Origin: Hydrogenophaga sp.
GTDB taxonomy: Bacteria > Pseudomonadota > Gammaproteobacteria > Burkholderiales > Burkholderiaceae_C
Direction of reading: 5' to 3'
NCBI GenBank assembly: GCA_018335615.1
Contig: JAGXRS010000288.1
Span: 1-8,150 of the forward strand
DNA: 8,150 nt
A program made the position numbers and the translations under genes. Position 1 is the stretch's first letter; each line of letters begins with the position of its first letter. Shown one piece after another: positions 1 through 5,580 of this stretch. A model generated the notes under the pieces. That model searched no databases. It had not been told where the DNA came from and saw only the letters and a program-made list of their open reading frames with translations.

Positions 1-809
1 CAGCGGTCGTCGAGCCGGTTCGGCGACCGCCGCGCCTGGGACTGGCGCTGGGCGGCGGTGCAGCCCGCGGATTCGCCCATGTGGGGGTGATTCAGGTGCT
101 GGAGCAGAACGGTATCCGCCCCGATCTGGTCGTGGGTACCTCGGCAGGCAGCTTGGTGGCGGCTCTGTATGCCAGCGGCAAAGGAGCCACCGAACTGGAA
201 CGTGCGGCGTTGAGCATGGAGGAGGCCGCCCTCACCGACTGGTCGCTGCCCATCATGGGGCGCGGCATGTTGCGCGGCGAAGCTCTGGCCCGTTACGTGC
301 GACAGGCGGTCGATGGCCGGGTCATCGAGAACATGAGTCTTCCGCTGGGCATCCTGGCCACGGATCTCGCCACCGGGCAGGGCGTGCTGTTCCGCCGTGG
401 CGATGCCGCCCAGGCCGTTCGCGCTTCCAGCGCCGTGCCAGGTGTGTTCACGCCGGTGAGCATTGCCGGTCGTGACTATGTGGACGGCGGACTGGTGGCG
501 CCGGTGCCGGTGAGCCAGGCACGCGCGATGGGTGCCGAGGTGGTGTTGGCGGTGGACATTTCCAGCGATCCGCAGGGCAACGCCACCAGCGGTGTGCTGG
601 GTTTGCTGCTGCAGACCACGGCCATCATGGGTCAGAGCATCAACCGCCACGAGTTGGCGGGTGCGGATCTGGTGCTCCGGCCCAGTCTCACGGGCGTCGG
701 CAGCGCAGATTTCACGTCCCGCCAGCGGTCTATCGAGGCCGGCCGTGTGGCCATGATCGCCGCCTTGCCCCGGCTGCGCGCGGAAATGGCCCGTTTGCGG
801 CCGATGTGA
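1..809 (+). CDS. Patatin-like phospholipase family protein (RssA/NTE-type), 5' end missing
   Basis: The reading frame is open from base 3 to the TGA at 807-809, with no convincing start inside, so the N-terminus lies outside the window. About 268 residues are visible. Three patatin signatures appear in the right order: the glycine-rich oxyanion loop GGGAARGFAHVGV (bases 51-89), the nucleophile elbow GTSAGS (Ser codon at 141-143), and the Asp-Gly-Gly of the Ser-Asp dyad (Asp codon at 483-485). In this family the dyad hydrolyses acyl ester bonds of phospholipids or other lipids; the substrate here cannot be read from sequence. No membrane segment is seen in the visible part. The size and compactness fit single-domain bacterial RssA-like proteins rather than the large NTE or plant patatins. 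A GTG at 81 could be taken as a start, but it would delete the oxyanion loop and is rejected. The next gene is convergent, so this gene ends its transcription unit. Confidence 0.93.
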   Translation, partial: AVVEPVRRPPRLGLALGGGAARGFAHVGVIQVLEQNGIRPDLVVGTSAGSLVAALYASGKGATELERAALSMEEAALTDWSLPIMGRGMLRGEALARYVRQAVDGRVIENMSLPLGILATDLATGQGVLFRRGDAAQAVRASSAVPGVFTPVSIAGRDYVDGGLVAPVPVSQARAMGAEVVLAVDISSDPQGNATSGVLGLLLQTTAIMGQSINRHELAGADLVLRPSLTGVGSADFTSRQRSIEAGRVAMIAALPRLRAEMARLRPM

Positions 810-857
810 GACGCCGGGTTGTTCGCGACGGGCGCGCTGACCGGAGCGGCCAGCCAT

Positions 858-888
858 AAAAAAAGCCCCCGCTTTGCAGCGAGGGCTT
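858..888 (-). terminator. Rho-independent terminator of the phasin gene
   Basis: Read on the minus strand, an 11-bp stem with one C/A mismatch (863-873 pairing with 878-888) and a 4-nt loop (874-877) runs directly into seven T residues (A7 at 858-864 on the plus strand). That is the textbook intrinsic terminator layout for minus-strand transcription. On the plus strand the stem is followed by TTAAGGGG, a poor T-tract, so it should work less well for the convergent patatin gene. It lies about 175 nt past the phasin stop, giving that mRNA a long 3' tail. Confidence 0.85.
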
Positions 889-1061
889 AAGGGGTCCGAT
901 GAAACCGAATTTCGAAAAGGACCCGAGGAGACAACCAGGAAAAAAACAGTCTTGTGAACCAAGCGCCGTCTTTTCGAGACAGCTGTATCGTGCCGCAGTT
1001 CGCGACCCGCTGCGTCTACAGTCGGCAAGCGGGTGCAACAGCGGCGCGAACGGTTGTCGAA
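889..1061 (-). other. Non-coding 3' tail of the phasin transcript with two inverted repeats
   Basis: This stretch between the phasin stop and its terminator holds no credible gene on either strand. Two short inverted repeats stand out: GGGTCC (892-897) with GGACCC (919-924), loop 21 nt; and ACCCGCT (1005-1011) with AGCGGGT (1028-1034), loop 16 nt. On the plus strand AGGAGACAACC (926-936) looks like a ribosome binding site, but no start codon follows at a usable distance. The hairpins may only protect the 3' end of the phasin mRNA; a 3'-derived small RNA is possible but unsupported. Confidence 0.4.
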
Positions 1062-1604
1062 TCAACGCTTTTTGGAGGCGGTCTTGGAGGCGTTCACAGC
1101 GGTGGTGGTCACCGAGTTGAAGTTCGCCTCTGCCATTTCGGTGGCTTGCTTGACAGCCTTCTGAACCGACTCCATGGCGTTGTTGGCGGCCGACACGGCG
1201 CTTTTCATCACGGCCACGGCGGTTTCGGAACCGGCGGGGGCGTTTTTAGCAGCGTTGTCGACGACGCTCATGAATTTCTTCTGTGCATCGGTGGCCTGGG
1301 CTTCAGCGGCCTTGCTGAACTCGGCAGTGGTGCCGGAGGCGATGTCGTACAAGTGGCGGCTATAAGCCACGGTTTTTTCGGCCAGGGGTTGCATCAGGCT
1401 GGCCTGCAGCGTCAGCAGTTCCTGGGCGTCTTTGACGCTCAGCAGGGCCTGGGTGCTGTTGGCGGTTTCGGACAGGGCAGCTTTCGTGGCCTGCACGTTC
1501 AACTCGACCAGCTTTTCCACGCCTTCGAAGGCTTTCTGGGTCAGGCCGAACAGGGTTTCGATGTTGGCTTTCTGGGCGGCAACGATTTGTTCTGCGGTCA
1601 ACAT
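1062..1604 (-). CDS. phaP: Phasin family protein (PHA granule-associated, PhaP type)
   Basis: This 180-residue protein begins [20 protein letters not shown] and ends in the lysine-rich tail KTASKKR. The opening segment, the alanine/glutamine-rich amphipathic helical body without cysteine, and the size of about 180 residues match the phasin_2 family of Burkholderiales. Phasins coat the surface of cytoplasmic polyhydroxyalkanoate granules and control their number and size. The start at 1604 is chosen because AGGAG lies 8 nt upstream and phasin homology begins exactly there. The frame stays open further upstream to about 2069, but that part is Pro/Arg/Ser-rich antisense of the neighbouring deacetylase gene and crosses the promoter. 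The gene is monocistronic, divergent from the deacetylase gene and convergent with the patatin gene. A TATAAT promoter and two palindromes in front of it suggest PhaR-type, PHA-responsive repression. Organisms often carry several phasin paralogues, so the exact symbol (phaP1, phaP2 and so on) is not assigned. Confidence 0.93.
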   Translation of the reverse strand: MLTAEQIVAAQKANIETLFGLTQKAFEGVEKLVELNVQATKAALSETANSTQALLSVKDAQELLTLQASLMQPLAEKTVAYSRHLYDIASGTTAEFSKAAEAQATDAQKKFMSVVDNAAKNAPAGSETAVAVMKSAVSAANNAMESVQKAVKQATEMAEANFNSVTTTAVNASKTASKKR

Positions 1605-1612
1605 ATTCAGGA

Positions 1613-1617
1613 CTCCT
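1613..1617 (-). promoter_or_regulatory. Shine-Dalgarno of the phasin gene
   Basis: AGGAG on the minus strand, 8 nt before the ATG at 1604. It decides the phasin start against the much longer open frame. CTAAAC and GTTTAG (1616-1621 and 1634-1639) could form a weak 6-bp stem in the leader that touches the first bases of this site. Confidence 0.85.
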
Positions 1618-1692
1618 AAACTTTGCAAATAAGGTTTAGTTGAAGGCTGCTGGAACGCCGCGCTGTCTGGACGCTGTTGTTCTTGTTCGCTT

Positions 1693-1707
1693 TGCTGCAC
1701 TGCAACA
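1693..1707. promoter_or_regulatory. Candidate PhaR operator, start-site-proximal
   Basis: TTGCTGCACTGCAACA is an odd-length palindrome centred on 1700: seven base pairs on each side with one mismatch (C1695 against A1705). It falls just downstream of the predicted phasin transcription start (about 1709), where a bound repressor would block initiation. It shares the core TTGYTGCAYTGCAACA with the second site at 1752-1768. The centre-to-centre distance is 60 bp, close to six helical turns. PhaR as the binder is an inference from the phasin context; its gene is not in this window. Confidence 0.6.
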
Positions 1708-1715
1708 TGATCCCG

Positions 1716-1743
1716 ATTATAGTGACTGCCCGGTGGCGCGCAA
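1716..1743 (-). promoter_or_regulatory. Sigma70-type promoter of the phasin gene
   Basis: On the minus strand a perfect TATAAT -10 box lies at 1716-1721. A weaker -35, TTGCGC (1738-1743, 3 of 6 to consensus), sits 16 bp upstream; shifting by one base gives a 17-bp spacer. Transcription would start near 1709, giving a leader of about 105 nt before the phasin ATG. A perfect -10 with a poor -35 fits a strong promoter held down by a repressor, as do the palindromes on either side. Confidence 0.75.
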
Positions 1744-1751
1744 GTGCTTTT

Positions 1752-1768
1752 TTGTTGCATTGCAACAA
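1752..1768. promoter_or_regulatory. Candidate PhaR operator, upstream of -35
   Basis: A perfect 17-bp palindrome: TTGTTGCA (1752-1759), central T (1760), TGCAACAA (1761-1768). It lies about 8 bp upstream of the phasin -35 box. One site at the start point and one immediately upstream of -35 is the arrangement reported for PhaR at the phaP1 promoter of Ralstonia eutropha. It also lies 60 bp upstream of the divergent deacetylase start, so one protein could influence both genes. Confidence 0.65.
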
Positions 1769-1804
1769 TCTGCGTGGCGCTTCTGAAAAGTCGACTGCGA
1801 CGGC

Positions 1805-1826
1805 TGTGGGCTGGCCCGCGCCCACA
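1805..1826. repeat. Perfect inverted repeat abutting the deacetylase start codon
   Basis: TGTGGGC (1805-1811) and GCCCACA (1820-1826) are perfect 7-bp arms separated by 8 nt, ending 2 nt before the ATG at 1829. No Shine-Dalgarno is visible here. It could be an operator for a dimeric regulator, or an mRNA stem that hides the initiation region. It may also be a chance feature of GC-rich DNA. Confidence 0.4.
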
Positions 1827-1828
1827 AT

Positions 1829-2821
1829 ATGGCCTCATTCCAAAACCTCGCTGTGCACGCTTTCTACGCCGACCATTTCGTGCTGCCCCTGCCCAGCGGG
1901 CACCGTTTTCCCATGGCCAAGTACGCGCGGCTGCGCGAACGCTTGGCCCATGAGCTGCCGATGGTGCAGCTGCATGAGGCGCTGGCCGCGACCGACGGCG
2001 AGCTGGCGCTGGTGCACACCCCGGACTACGTGGCGGCGATTGCGCAGGGCACACTGACGGCGGCGGCACAGCGCGAAATCGGTTTTCCCTGGAGCCCGGC
2101 GATGGCCGAGCGAGCCCGCCGTTCCGTGGGCGCCACCGTGCAGGCCTGCCGCCTGGCGCTGGGCGGCGCCGGGTTGGCCGCCAACCTGGCCGGGGGCACG
2201 CACCATGCCTATGCCGACAAGGGCAGCGGCTTCTGTGTCTTCAACGATGCGGCAGTGGCCGCACGTCTCATGCAGGCCGAGCATGCCCGCCGACACCGCG
2301 CCCGGGGCCCGTTGCAGGTGGCGATCGTTGACCTGGACGTGCACCAGGGCAATGGCACGGCGCGCATTTTTGTCCGCGACCCGTCGGTGTTCACCCTGTC
2401 CCTGCACGGCGCCAAGAATTTCCCGTTTCGCAAGGAACCGGGTGACCTCGATGTGGAACTGCCCGACGGTTGTGACGATGACGCTTACCTGGAGGCGCTG
2501 CAGCGCGCGCTGGATGAGCTGGATCAGCGCTTCGAGCCGGGGCTGGTCATTTTTCTCGCCGGTGCCGACCCGCACGAGGGAGACCGCCTGGGACGGTTGA
2601 AAATCAGCTTCGACGGTCTGGAAGCGCGCGACCGACGCGTCATGGACTGGGCCTGGCAGCGCCGCGTGCCGCTGGCCTTTGCCATGGCCGGTGGCTATGG
2701 CACCGACATGGAGACGACGGTGCAGGTGCAGATGAACACCTACCGCGTGGCGCTGGACTACCACGCGCGCTGGGCGGCGCTGGCACCGGGCAAGCCGCGC
2801 GCGGCGGTGACAGTTGCGTGA
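1829..2821 (+). CDS. Histone deacetylase superfamily protein (zinc-dependent deacetylase)
   Basis: This is a 330-residue single-domain protein, the usual length for bacterial HDAC-like enzymes. Catalytic features in order: GGTHHA with the His pair 125-126; [10 protein letters not shown] with zinc ligands Asp170 and His172; [14 protein letters not shown] with the third zinc ligand Asp247; and GGY with the transition-state Tyr290. These residues hydrolyse amide-linked acyl groups (acetyl-lysine, acetylpolyamines, or longer acyls). The GDRLGRL segment resembles class IV (HDAC11-like) enzymes more than AcuC; the true substrate is unknown. There is no signal peptide, so it is cytoplasmic. The start is uncertain: ATG at 1829 has no Shine-Dalgarno and overlies the end of a palindrome, while a GTG at 1853 would give [14 protein letters not shown], close to how relatives begin. 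It is divergent from the phasin gene and probably leads a unit with the thioesterase 26 nt downstream. A shared role in acyl metabolism is inference. Confidence 0.93.
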   Translation: MASFQNLAVHAFYADHFVLPLPSGHRFPMAKYARLRERLAHELPMVQLHEALAATDGELALVHTPDYVAAIAQGTLTAAAQREIGFPWSPAMAERARRSVGATVQACRLALGGAGLAANLAGGTHHAYADKGSGFCVFNDAAVAARLMQAEHARRHRARGPLQVAIVDLDVHQGNGTARIFVRDPSVFTLSLHGAKNFPFRKEPGDLDVELPDGCDDDAYLEALQRALDELDQRFEPGLVIFLAGADPHEGDRLGRLKISFDGLEARDRRVMDWAWQRRVPLAFAMAGGYGTDMETTVQVQMNTYRVALDYHARWAALAPGKPRAAVTVA

Positions 2822-2847
2822 TGAGGGCCGAGGCAGAATCGGCCGCC

Positions 2848-3288
2848 ATGAACGCATCCGCCCGCCCAAAGGCCCTGCCCCGTGACCACTACCGCGTGTT
2901 CCGCTCCATTGGCACGCGCTGGATGGACAACGACGTCTACGGCCACGTCAACAACGTCGTGTACTACAGCTGGTTCGACACCGCGGTGAACGCCTGGCTG
3001 ATCGAGCAGGGCGCGCTGGACATCCATGCGGGCGGCGTGATTGGCCTGGTCATCGAAACCCAGTGCAACTACTTCGCACCCCTGGCGTTCCCGCAGACGG
3101 TGCAGGCGGGCTTGCGCGTGGCGCACCTGGGCAGCTCCAGCGTGCGTTACGAGGTGGGGCTGTTTGCCGAAGGCCAGGCGCATGCGGCTGCGTGCGGTCA
3201 TTTCGTGCACGTCTACGTGGACCGCGAAACCCGCCGGCCCGTGCCGCTGCCCGAGCGCCTCAAGCACACGCTGCAAGGCCTCCTGTGA
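2848..3288 (+). CDS. Acyl-CoA thioesterase, 4-hydroxybenzoyl-CoA thioesterase (hot-dog) family
   Basis: A 146-residue single hot-dog domain. The N-terminal signature RWMDNDVYGHVNNVVYY (residues 24-40) carries the DxD-x-x-GHVNN active-site helix; Asp29 aligns with the catalytic Asp17 of Pseudomonas 4-hydroxybenzoyl-CoA thioesterase. The LGSSSVRYEVGLF and GHFVHVYVDRETRRPVPLP strands complete the fold. The family hydrolyses acyl-CoA thioesters in the cytoplasm, normally as a homotetramer; chain length and substrate cannot be told from sequence. The ATG at 2848 is preferred because relatives begin a few residues before a PLPRxxYR-like segment, but an in-frame ATG at 2821 overlaps the deacetylase TGA by one base and would add nine residues. 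Neither has a good Shine-Dalgarno, so translational coupling to the deacetylase is plausible. The gene ends 72 nt before the nitroreductase gene. Confidence 0.9.
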   Translation: MNASARPKALPRDHYRVFRSIGTRWMDNDVYGHVNNVVYYSWFDTAVNAWLIEQGALDIHAGGVIGLVIETQCNYFAPLAFPQTVQAGLRVAHLGSSSVRYEVGLFAEGQAHAAACGHFVHVYVDRETRRPVPLPERLKHTLQGLL

Positions 3289-3318
3289 GCAGCTTCAGCA
3301 GACACTGCGCCGGCTCGC

Positions 3319-3344
3319 CATAATTGACGTAAACGTAAACGTCA
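3319..3344 (+). promoter_or_regulatory. -10 box with overlapping ACGT-repeat operator before the nitroreductase gene
   Basis: CATAAT (3319-3324, 5 of 6 to consensus) is followed at once by a 20-bp imperfect palindrome, TGACGT (3325-3330) to ACGTCA (3339-3344), with two mismatched pairs in the middle. The same bases are three hexamers in tandem: ACGTAA, ACGTAA, ACGTCA (3327-3344, ACGT every 6 bp). A start about 7 nt past the -10 falls inside it, which suggests a repressor site. No good -35 is seen for this -10. Alternatively TTGACG (3324-3329) is itself a -35, but no -10 follows it. The motif resembles operators described for LiuR-type MerR regulators of branched-chain acyl-CoA catabolism; that link is tentative. 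Confidence 0.5.
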
Positions 3345-3360
3345 GCCACAGGAGACACCC

Positions 3361-4101
3361 ATGAGCCAGAACCCGCCAACCCCCACCGACACGCCCGCAC
3401 CCCAGATCGACGCTGCTAGCGTGGACGCGGCCATCACCAGCCGCCTCTCGGCCCGTGCTTTCCTGCCGCAGCCGGTGCCGCGCGCCACGCTGGAGCACAT
3501 TCTGCAGGTGGCCAGCCGCGCACCCTCGGGCACCAACACCCAGCCCTGGAAGGTCTACGTGCTGCAAGGCCAAAGCCGTGACGCCCTGGTGGACAAGGTC
3601 TGTTCGGCCCACGACGCCCTGCGCGCCGACCCGTCGCTGGCCGCCCAGTACCGCGAGGCATACGACTACTACCCCGAACAATGGGTCAGCCCCTACATCG
3701 ACCGCCGCCGCGAAAACGGCTGGAGCCTGTACGGCCTGCTGGGCATCACCAAGGGCGACAAGGACAAGATGCACGCCCAGCACCAGCGCAACTACCGCTT
3801 CTTCGACGCCCCGGTGGGCCTCATGTTCACGCTCGACAAGGTGATGGGCCGGGGCTCACTGGTGGACTACGGCATGTTCCTGCAGAACATCATGGTGGCC
3901 GCGCGCGGGCACGGTCTGCATACATGTCCGCAGGCCGCGTGGAACGGTTTCGCCAAGATCATCCTGCCCCACATCGGCGCGGGCGACAACGAAATGCTGG
4001 TCTGCGGCATGGCGCTGGGCTTCGCCGACCCGGCCGACAAGGTCAACGGTTTCATCACGCCGCGCGAGCCGGTCGCCAGCTTCACCCAATGGCTGGAATA
4101 A
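3361..4101 (+). CDS. Nitroreductase family protein (FMN-dependent oxidoreductase)
   Basis: A 246-residue protein of the NfnB/PnbA-like nitroreductase group. Visible family features are the N-terminal FMN-phosphate segment SRLSARAF (residues 27-34), the PSGTNTQPW loop (55-63) that holds the flavin, VDYGMFLQNIMVAARGHGL (168-186) in the dimer/flavin core, and CGMALGFADP (215-224) near the C-terminus. Such enzymes are cytoplasmic homodimers that use NAD(P)H to reduce nitroaromatics, quinones or similar acceptors by two electrons; the physiological substrate is unknown. Residues 1-20 are a proline/threonine-rich extension before the conserved core. The start is well supported: AGGAG (3350-3354) lies 6 nt before the ATG. 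Its own probable promoter and operator (3319-3344) suggest regulation separate from the thioesterase gene upstream. The FKBP gene starts 34 nt after its stop, so the two may be co-transcribed. Confidence 0.93.
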   Translation: MSQNPPTPTDTPAPQIDAASVDAAITSRLSARAFLPQPVPRATLEHILQVASRAPSGTNTQPWKVYVLQGQSRDALVDKVCSAHDALRADPSLAAQYREAYDYYPEQWVSPYIDRRRENGWSLYGLLGITKGDKDKMHAQHQRNYRFFDAPVGLMFTLDKVMGRGSLVDYGMFLQNIMVAARGHGLHTCPQAAWNGFAKIILPHIGAGDNEMLVCGMALGFADPADKVNGFITPREPVASFTQWLE

Positions 4102-4135
4102 TCGGCCGCTTTCCATTCCATTCAAAGGACACGAC

Positions 4136-4483
4136 ATGATCACCACCCCCAGCGGCCTGCAGTACGAAGACACCGTGGTCGGCAACGGCGAGGAAGCCCA
4201 GGCCGGTCGCCCGGTGCAGGTGCACTACACGGGCTGGCTTTACAACGACGGCGTGCAGGGTGCGAAGTTCGACTCCAGCAAGGACCGCGGCCAGCCCTTC
4301 GAATTTCCGTTGGGTGCCGGCCACGTTATCAAGGGCTGGGACGAAGGCGTGCAGGGCATGAAGGTGGGTGGCACGCGCCGCCTGGTCATCCCCGCCGCAC
4401 TGGGCTATGGCGCCCGCGGCGCCGGTGGCGTGATTCCGCCGAACGCCACGCTGCTGTTTGAAGTGGACCTGCTGGCGGTCTGA
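4136..4483 (+). CDS. FKBP-type peptidyl-prolyl cis-trans isomerase
   Basis: A minimal 115-residue FKBP domain, the size of human FKBP12-like and small proteobacterial FKBPs. It opens with the TTPSGLQYEDTVVGNGEEA segment. The prolyl pocket residues are visible: Tyr31 (VHYTGWL), Phe45-Asp46 (KFDSS), Phe57, Val64-Ile65 and Trp68 (GHVIKGWDEG), Tyr91 (ALGYGARG), Ile100 and Phe108. It catalyses cis-trans isomerisation of Xaa-Pro bonds as a folding helper. There is no signal peptide or dimerisation domain, so it is a cytoplasmic single-domain form, unlike the periplasmic FkpA. AAAGGA (4124-4129) lies 6 nt before the ATG and fixes the start. It follows the nitroreductase by 34 nt and is followed by the double-hairpin repeat, which may close this transcription unit. 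Confidence 0.95.
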   Translation: MITTPSGLQYEDTVVGNGEEAQAGRPVQVHYTGWLYNDGVQGAKFDSSKDRGQPFEFPLGAGHVIKGWDEGVQGMKVGGTRRLVIPAALGYGARGAGGVIPPNATLLFEVDLLAV

Positions 4484-4484
4484 T

Positions 4485-4557
4485 CCCCCTGCGCCGCTTC
4501 GCGGCTTCCCCCCAGGGGGACAACACCTGCGGCCCGGCAGAGCCGGTTCCGCGGTGT
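4485..4557. repeat. Compound double-hairpin intergenic repeat element
   Basis: Two nested hairpins lie back to back, starting 2 nt after the FKBP stop. Hairpin 1 has outer arms CCCCCTG (4485-4491) and CAGGGGG (4513-4519) around an inner stem GCCGC/GCGGC (4493-4497, 4501-4505) with a TTC loop. Hairpin 2 has outer arms ACACC+GCGG (4523-4527, 4529-4532) and CCGC+GGTGT (4549-4557) around an inner CCGGC/GCCGG stem (4534-4538, 4542-4546) with an AGA loop. From memory, very similar C/G-rich elements recur between genes in Comamonadaceae genomes. There is no T-tract, so it is not a classic terminator, but it could slow or end transcription or stabilise the upstream mRNA. Only one copy is present in this window. 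Confidence 0.7.
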
Positions 4558-4593
4558 GCTGCGCAACTCCCCTTCGCGCTTCCGAAGCCTGCC

Positions 4594-5580
4594 ATGAATC
4601 AACGCCCATCTATCCTGATCGCCCGTGCCGTGTTCCCGGACGTGGTCGACAAACTGCAGCAGCACTTCGAGGTCGAAACCACGCCAGCCGGTGTGGTGTG
4701 GTCGCCGGCGGAGCTGGTGCAGCGGCTGCAGGGCAAGGCCGGTGTGCTCACCACGGGTGGTGAGCGCATCGACGCGGCCTTGCTGGCCGCGTGCCCGCAA
4801 CTGAAGATCGTCGCCAACCTGGCGGTGGGGTACAACAACTTTGACCTGCCGGCCATGACCGCGGCCGGTGTGCTGGGCACCAACGCGCCCGACGTGCTGA
4901 CCGAGACCACGGCCGATTTCGGCTTTGCGCTGCTCATGGCCACCGCGCGGCGCGTCACCGAGAGCGAGCGTTTCCTGCGCGCCGGGCAGTGGAAAGAATG
5001 GTCGCTGGACCTGTTTGCCGGCGCCGAGGTGCATGGCAGCACGCTGGGCATTCTCGGCATGGGGCGCATCGGGCAGGCCATTGCGCGCCGTGCCGCCCAC
5101 GGCTTCGGCATGCCGGTGATCTACCACAACCGCTCAAAGCTCTCGCCCGAGCGGGAAGCCGCGTGCAAAGCCACGTATGTGGACAAGGCCGAGCTGCTCC
5201 AGCGCGCCGATCACCTGCTGCTGGTGCTGCCGTACAGCGCGGCTTCGCACCACGCCATTGGGGCGGCCGAGCTGGCGCAGATGAAGCCCACCGCCACGCT
5301 GATCAACATTGCGCGCGGCGGCATCGTGGACGACGCCGCACTCGCCGCGGCGCTGCGCGAGCGTCGCATCGCGGCCGCCGGCCTTGACGTGTTCGAAGGT
5401 GAGCCCAGCGTGCACCCCGATCTGCTCACCGTGCCCAATGTGGTGCTCACGCCCCACATCGCCAGCGCCACGCTGGCCACCCGCAGCGCCATGGCCCACC
5501 TGGCGGCCGACAACCTCATCGGCTTTCTGGTCGAGGGGCGCCCCGTCACGCCCCTGAACCCCGTCGTGCTGGCCGGATGA
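4594..5580 (+). CDS. D-2-hydroxyacid dehydrogenase (glyoxylate/hydroxypyruvate reductase-like)
   Basis: A 328-residue protein of the D-isomer-specific 2-hydroxyacid dehydrogenase family, full length. The Rossmann motif GMGRIG spans 155-160. The catalytic triad positions are Arg241 (IARGGIVDD), Glu270 (GLDVFEGEP) and His288 (LTPHIASAT); the NLAVGYNNFDL segment (75-85) forms part of the substrate site. The second Rossmann strand ends YHNRS (177-181) with no acidic residue, which favours NADPH over NADH. Closest functional analogues are GhrB/GRHPR-type enzymes reducing glyoxylate to glycolate and hydroxypyruvate to D-glycerate; 2-ketogluconate reductase is another possibility. It is cytoplasmic. 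The ATG at 4594 has no clear Shine-Dalgarno but is the natural N-terminus for the family. The stop overlaps the rmuC start by 4 nt (ATGA). Confidence 0.92.
   Translation: MNQRPSILIARAVFPDVVDKLQQHFEVETTPAGVVWSPAELVQRLQGKAGVLTTGGERIDAALLAACPQLKIVANLAVGYNNFDLPAMTAAGVLGTNAPDVLTETTADFGFALLMATARRVTESERFLRAGQWKEWSLDLFAGAEVHGSTLGILGMGRIGQAIARRAAHGFGMPVIYHNRSKLSPEREAACKATYVDKAELLQRADHLLLVLPYSAASHHAIGAAELAQMKPTATLINIARGGIVDDAALAAALRERRIAAAGLDVFEGEPSVHPDLLTVPNVVLTPHIASATLATRSAMAHLAADNLIGFLVEGRPVTPLNPVVLAG

Noticed and set aside
926..956. AGGAGACAACC on the plus strand as a ribosome binding site for a small gene.
   Set aside because: No ATG lies at a proper distance; the nearest in-frame start (GTG at 954) is too far and leads into the phasin antisense frame.
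954..1619. A plus-strand open frame opposite the phasin gene with a Gly/Phe/His-rich product.
   Set aside because: Composition is typical of the complement of an Ala/Gln/Lys-rich gene; the start lacks a suitable ribosome binding site and the phasin call explains the region.
1605..2069. The phasin frame stays open 155 codons upstream of the chosen start.
   Set aside because: That part is Pro/Arg/Ser-rich antisense of the deacetylase gene, crosses the TATAAT promoter, and has no similarity to phasins; AGGAG marks the ATG at 1604.
1835..2869. A 344-codon minus-strand open frame opposite the deacetylase.
   Set aside because: Low-complexity His/Arg/Gln-rich shadow of a well-supported zinc deacetylase gene.
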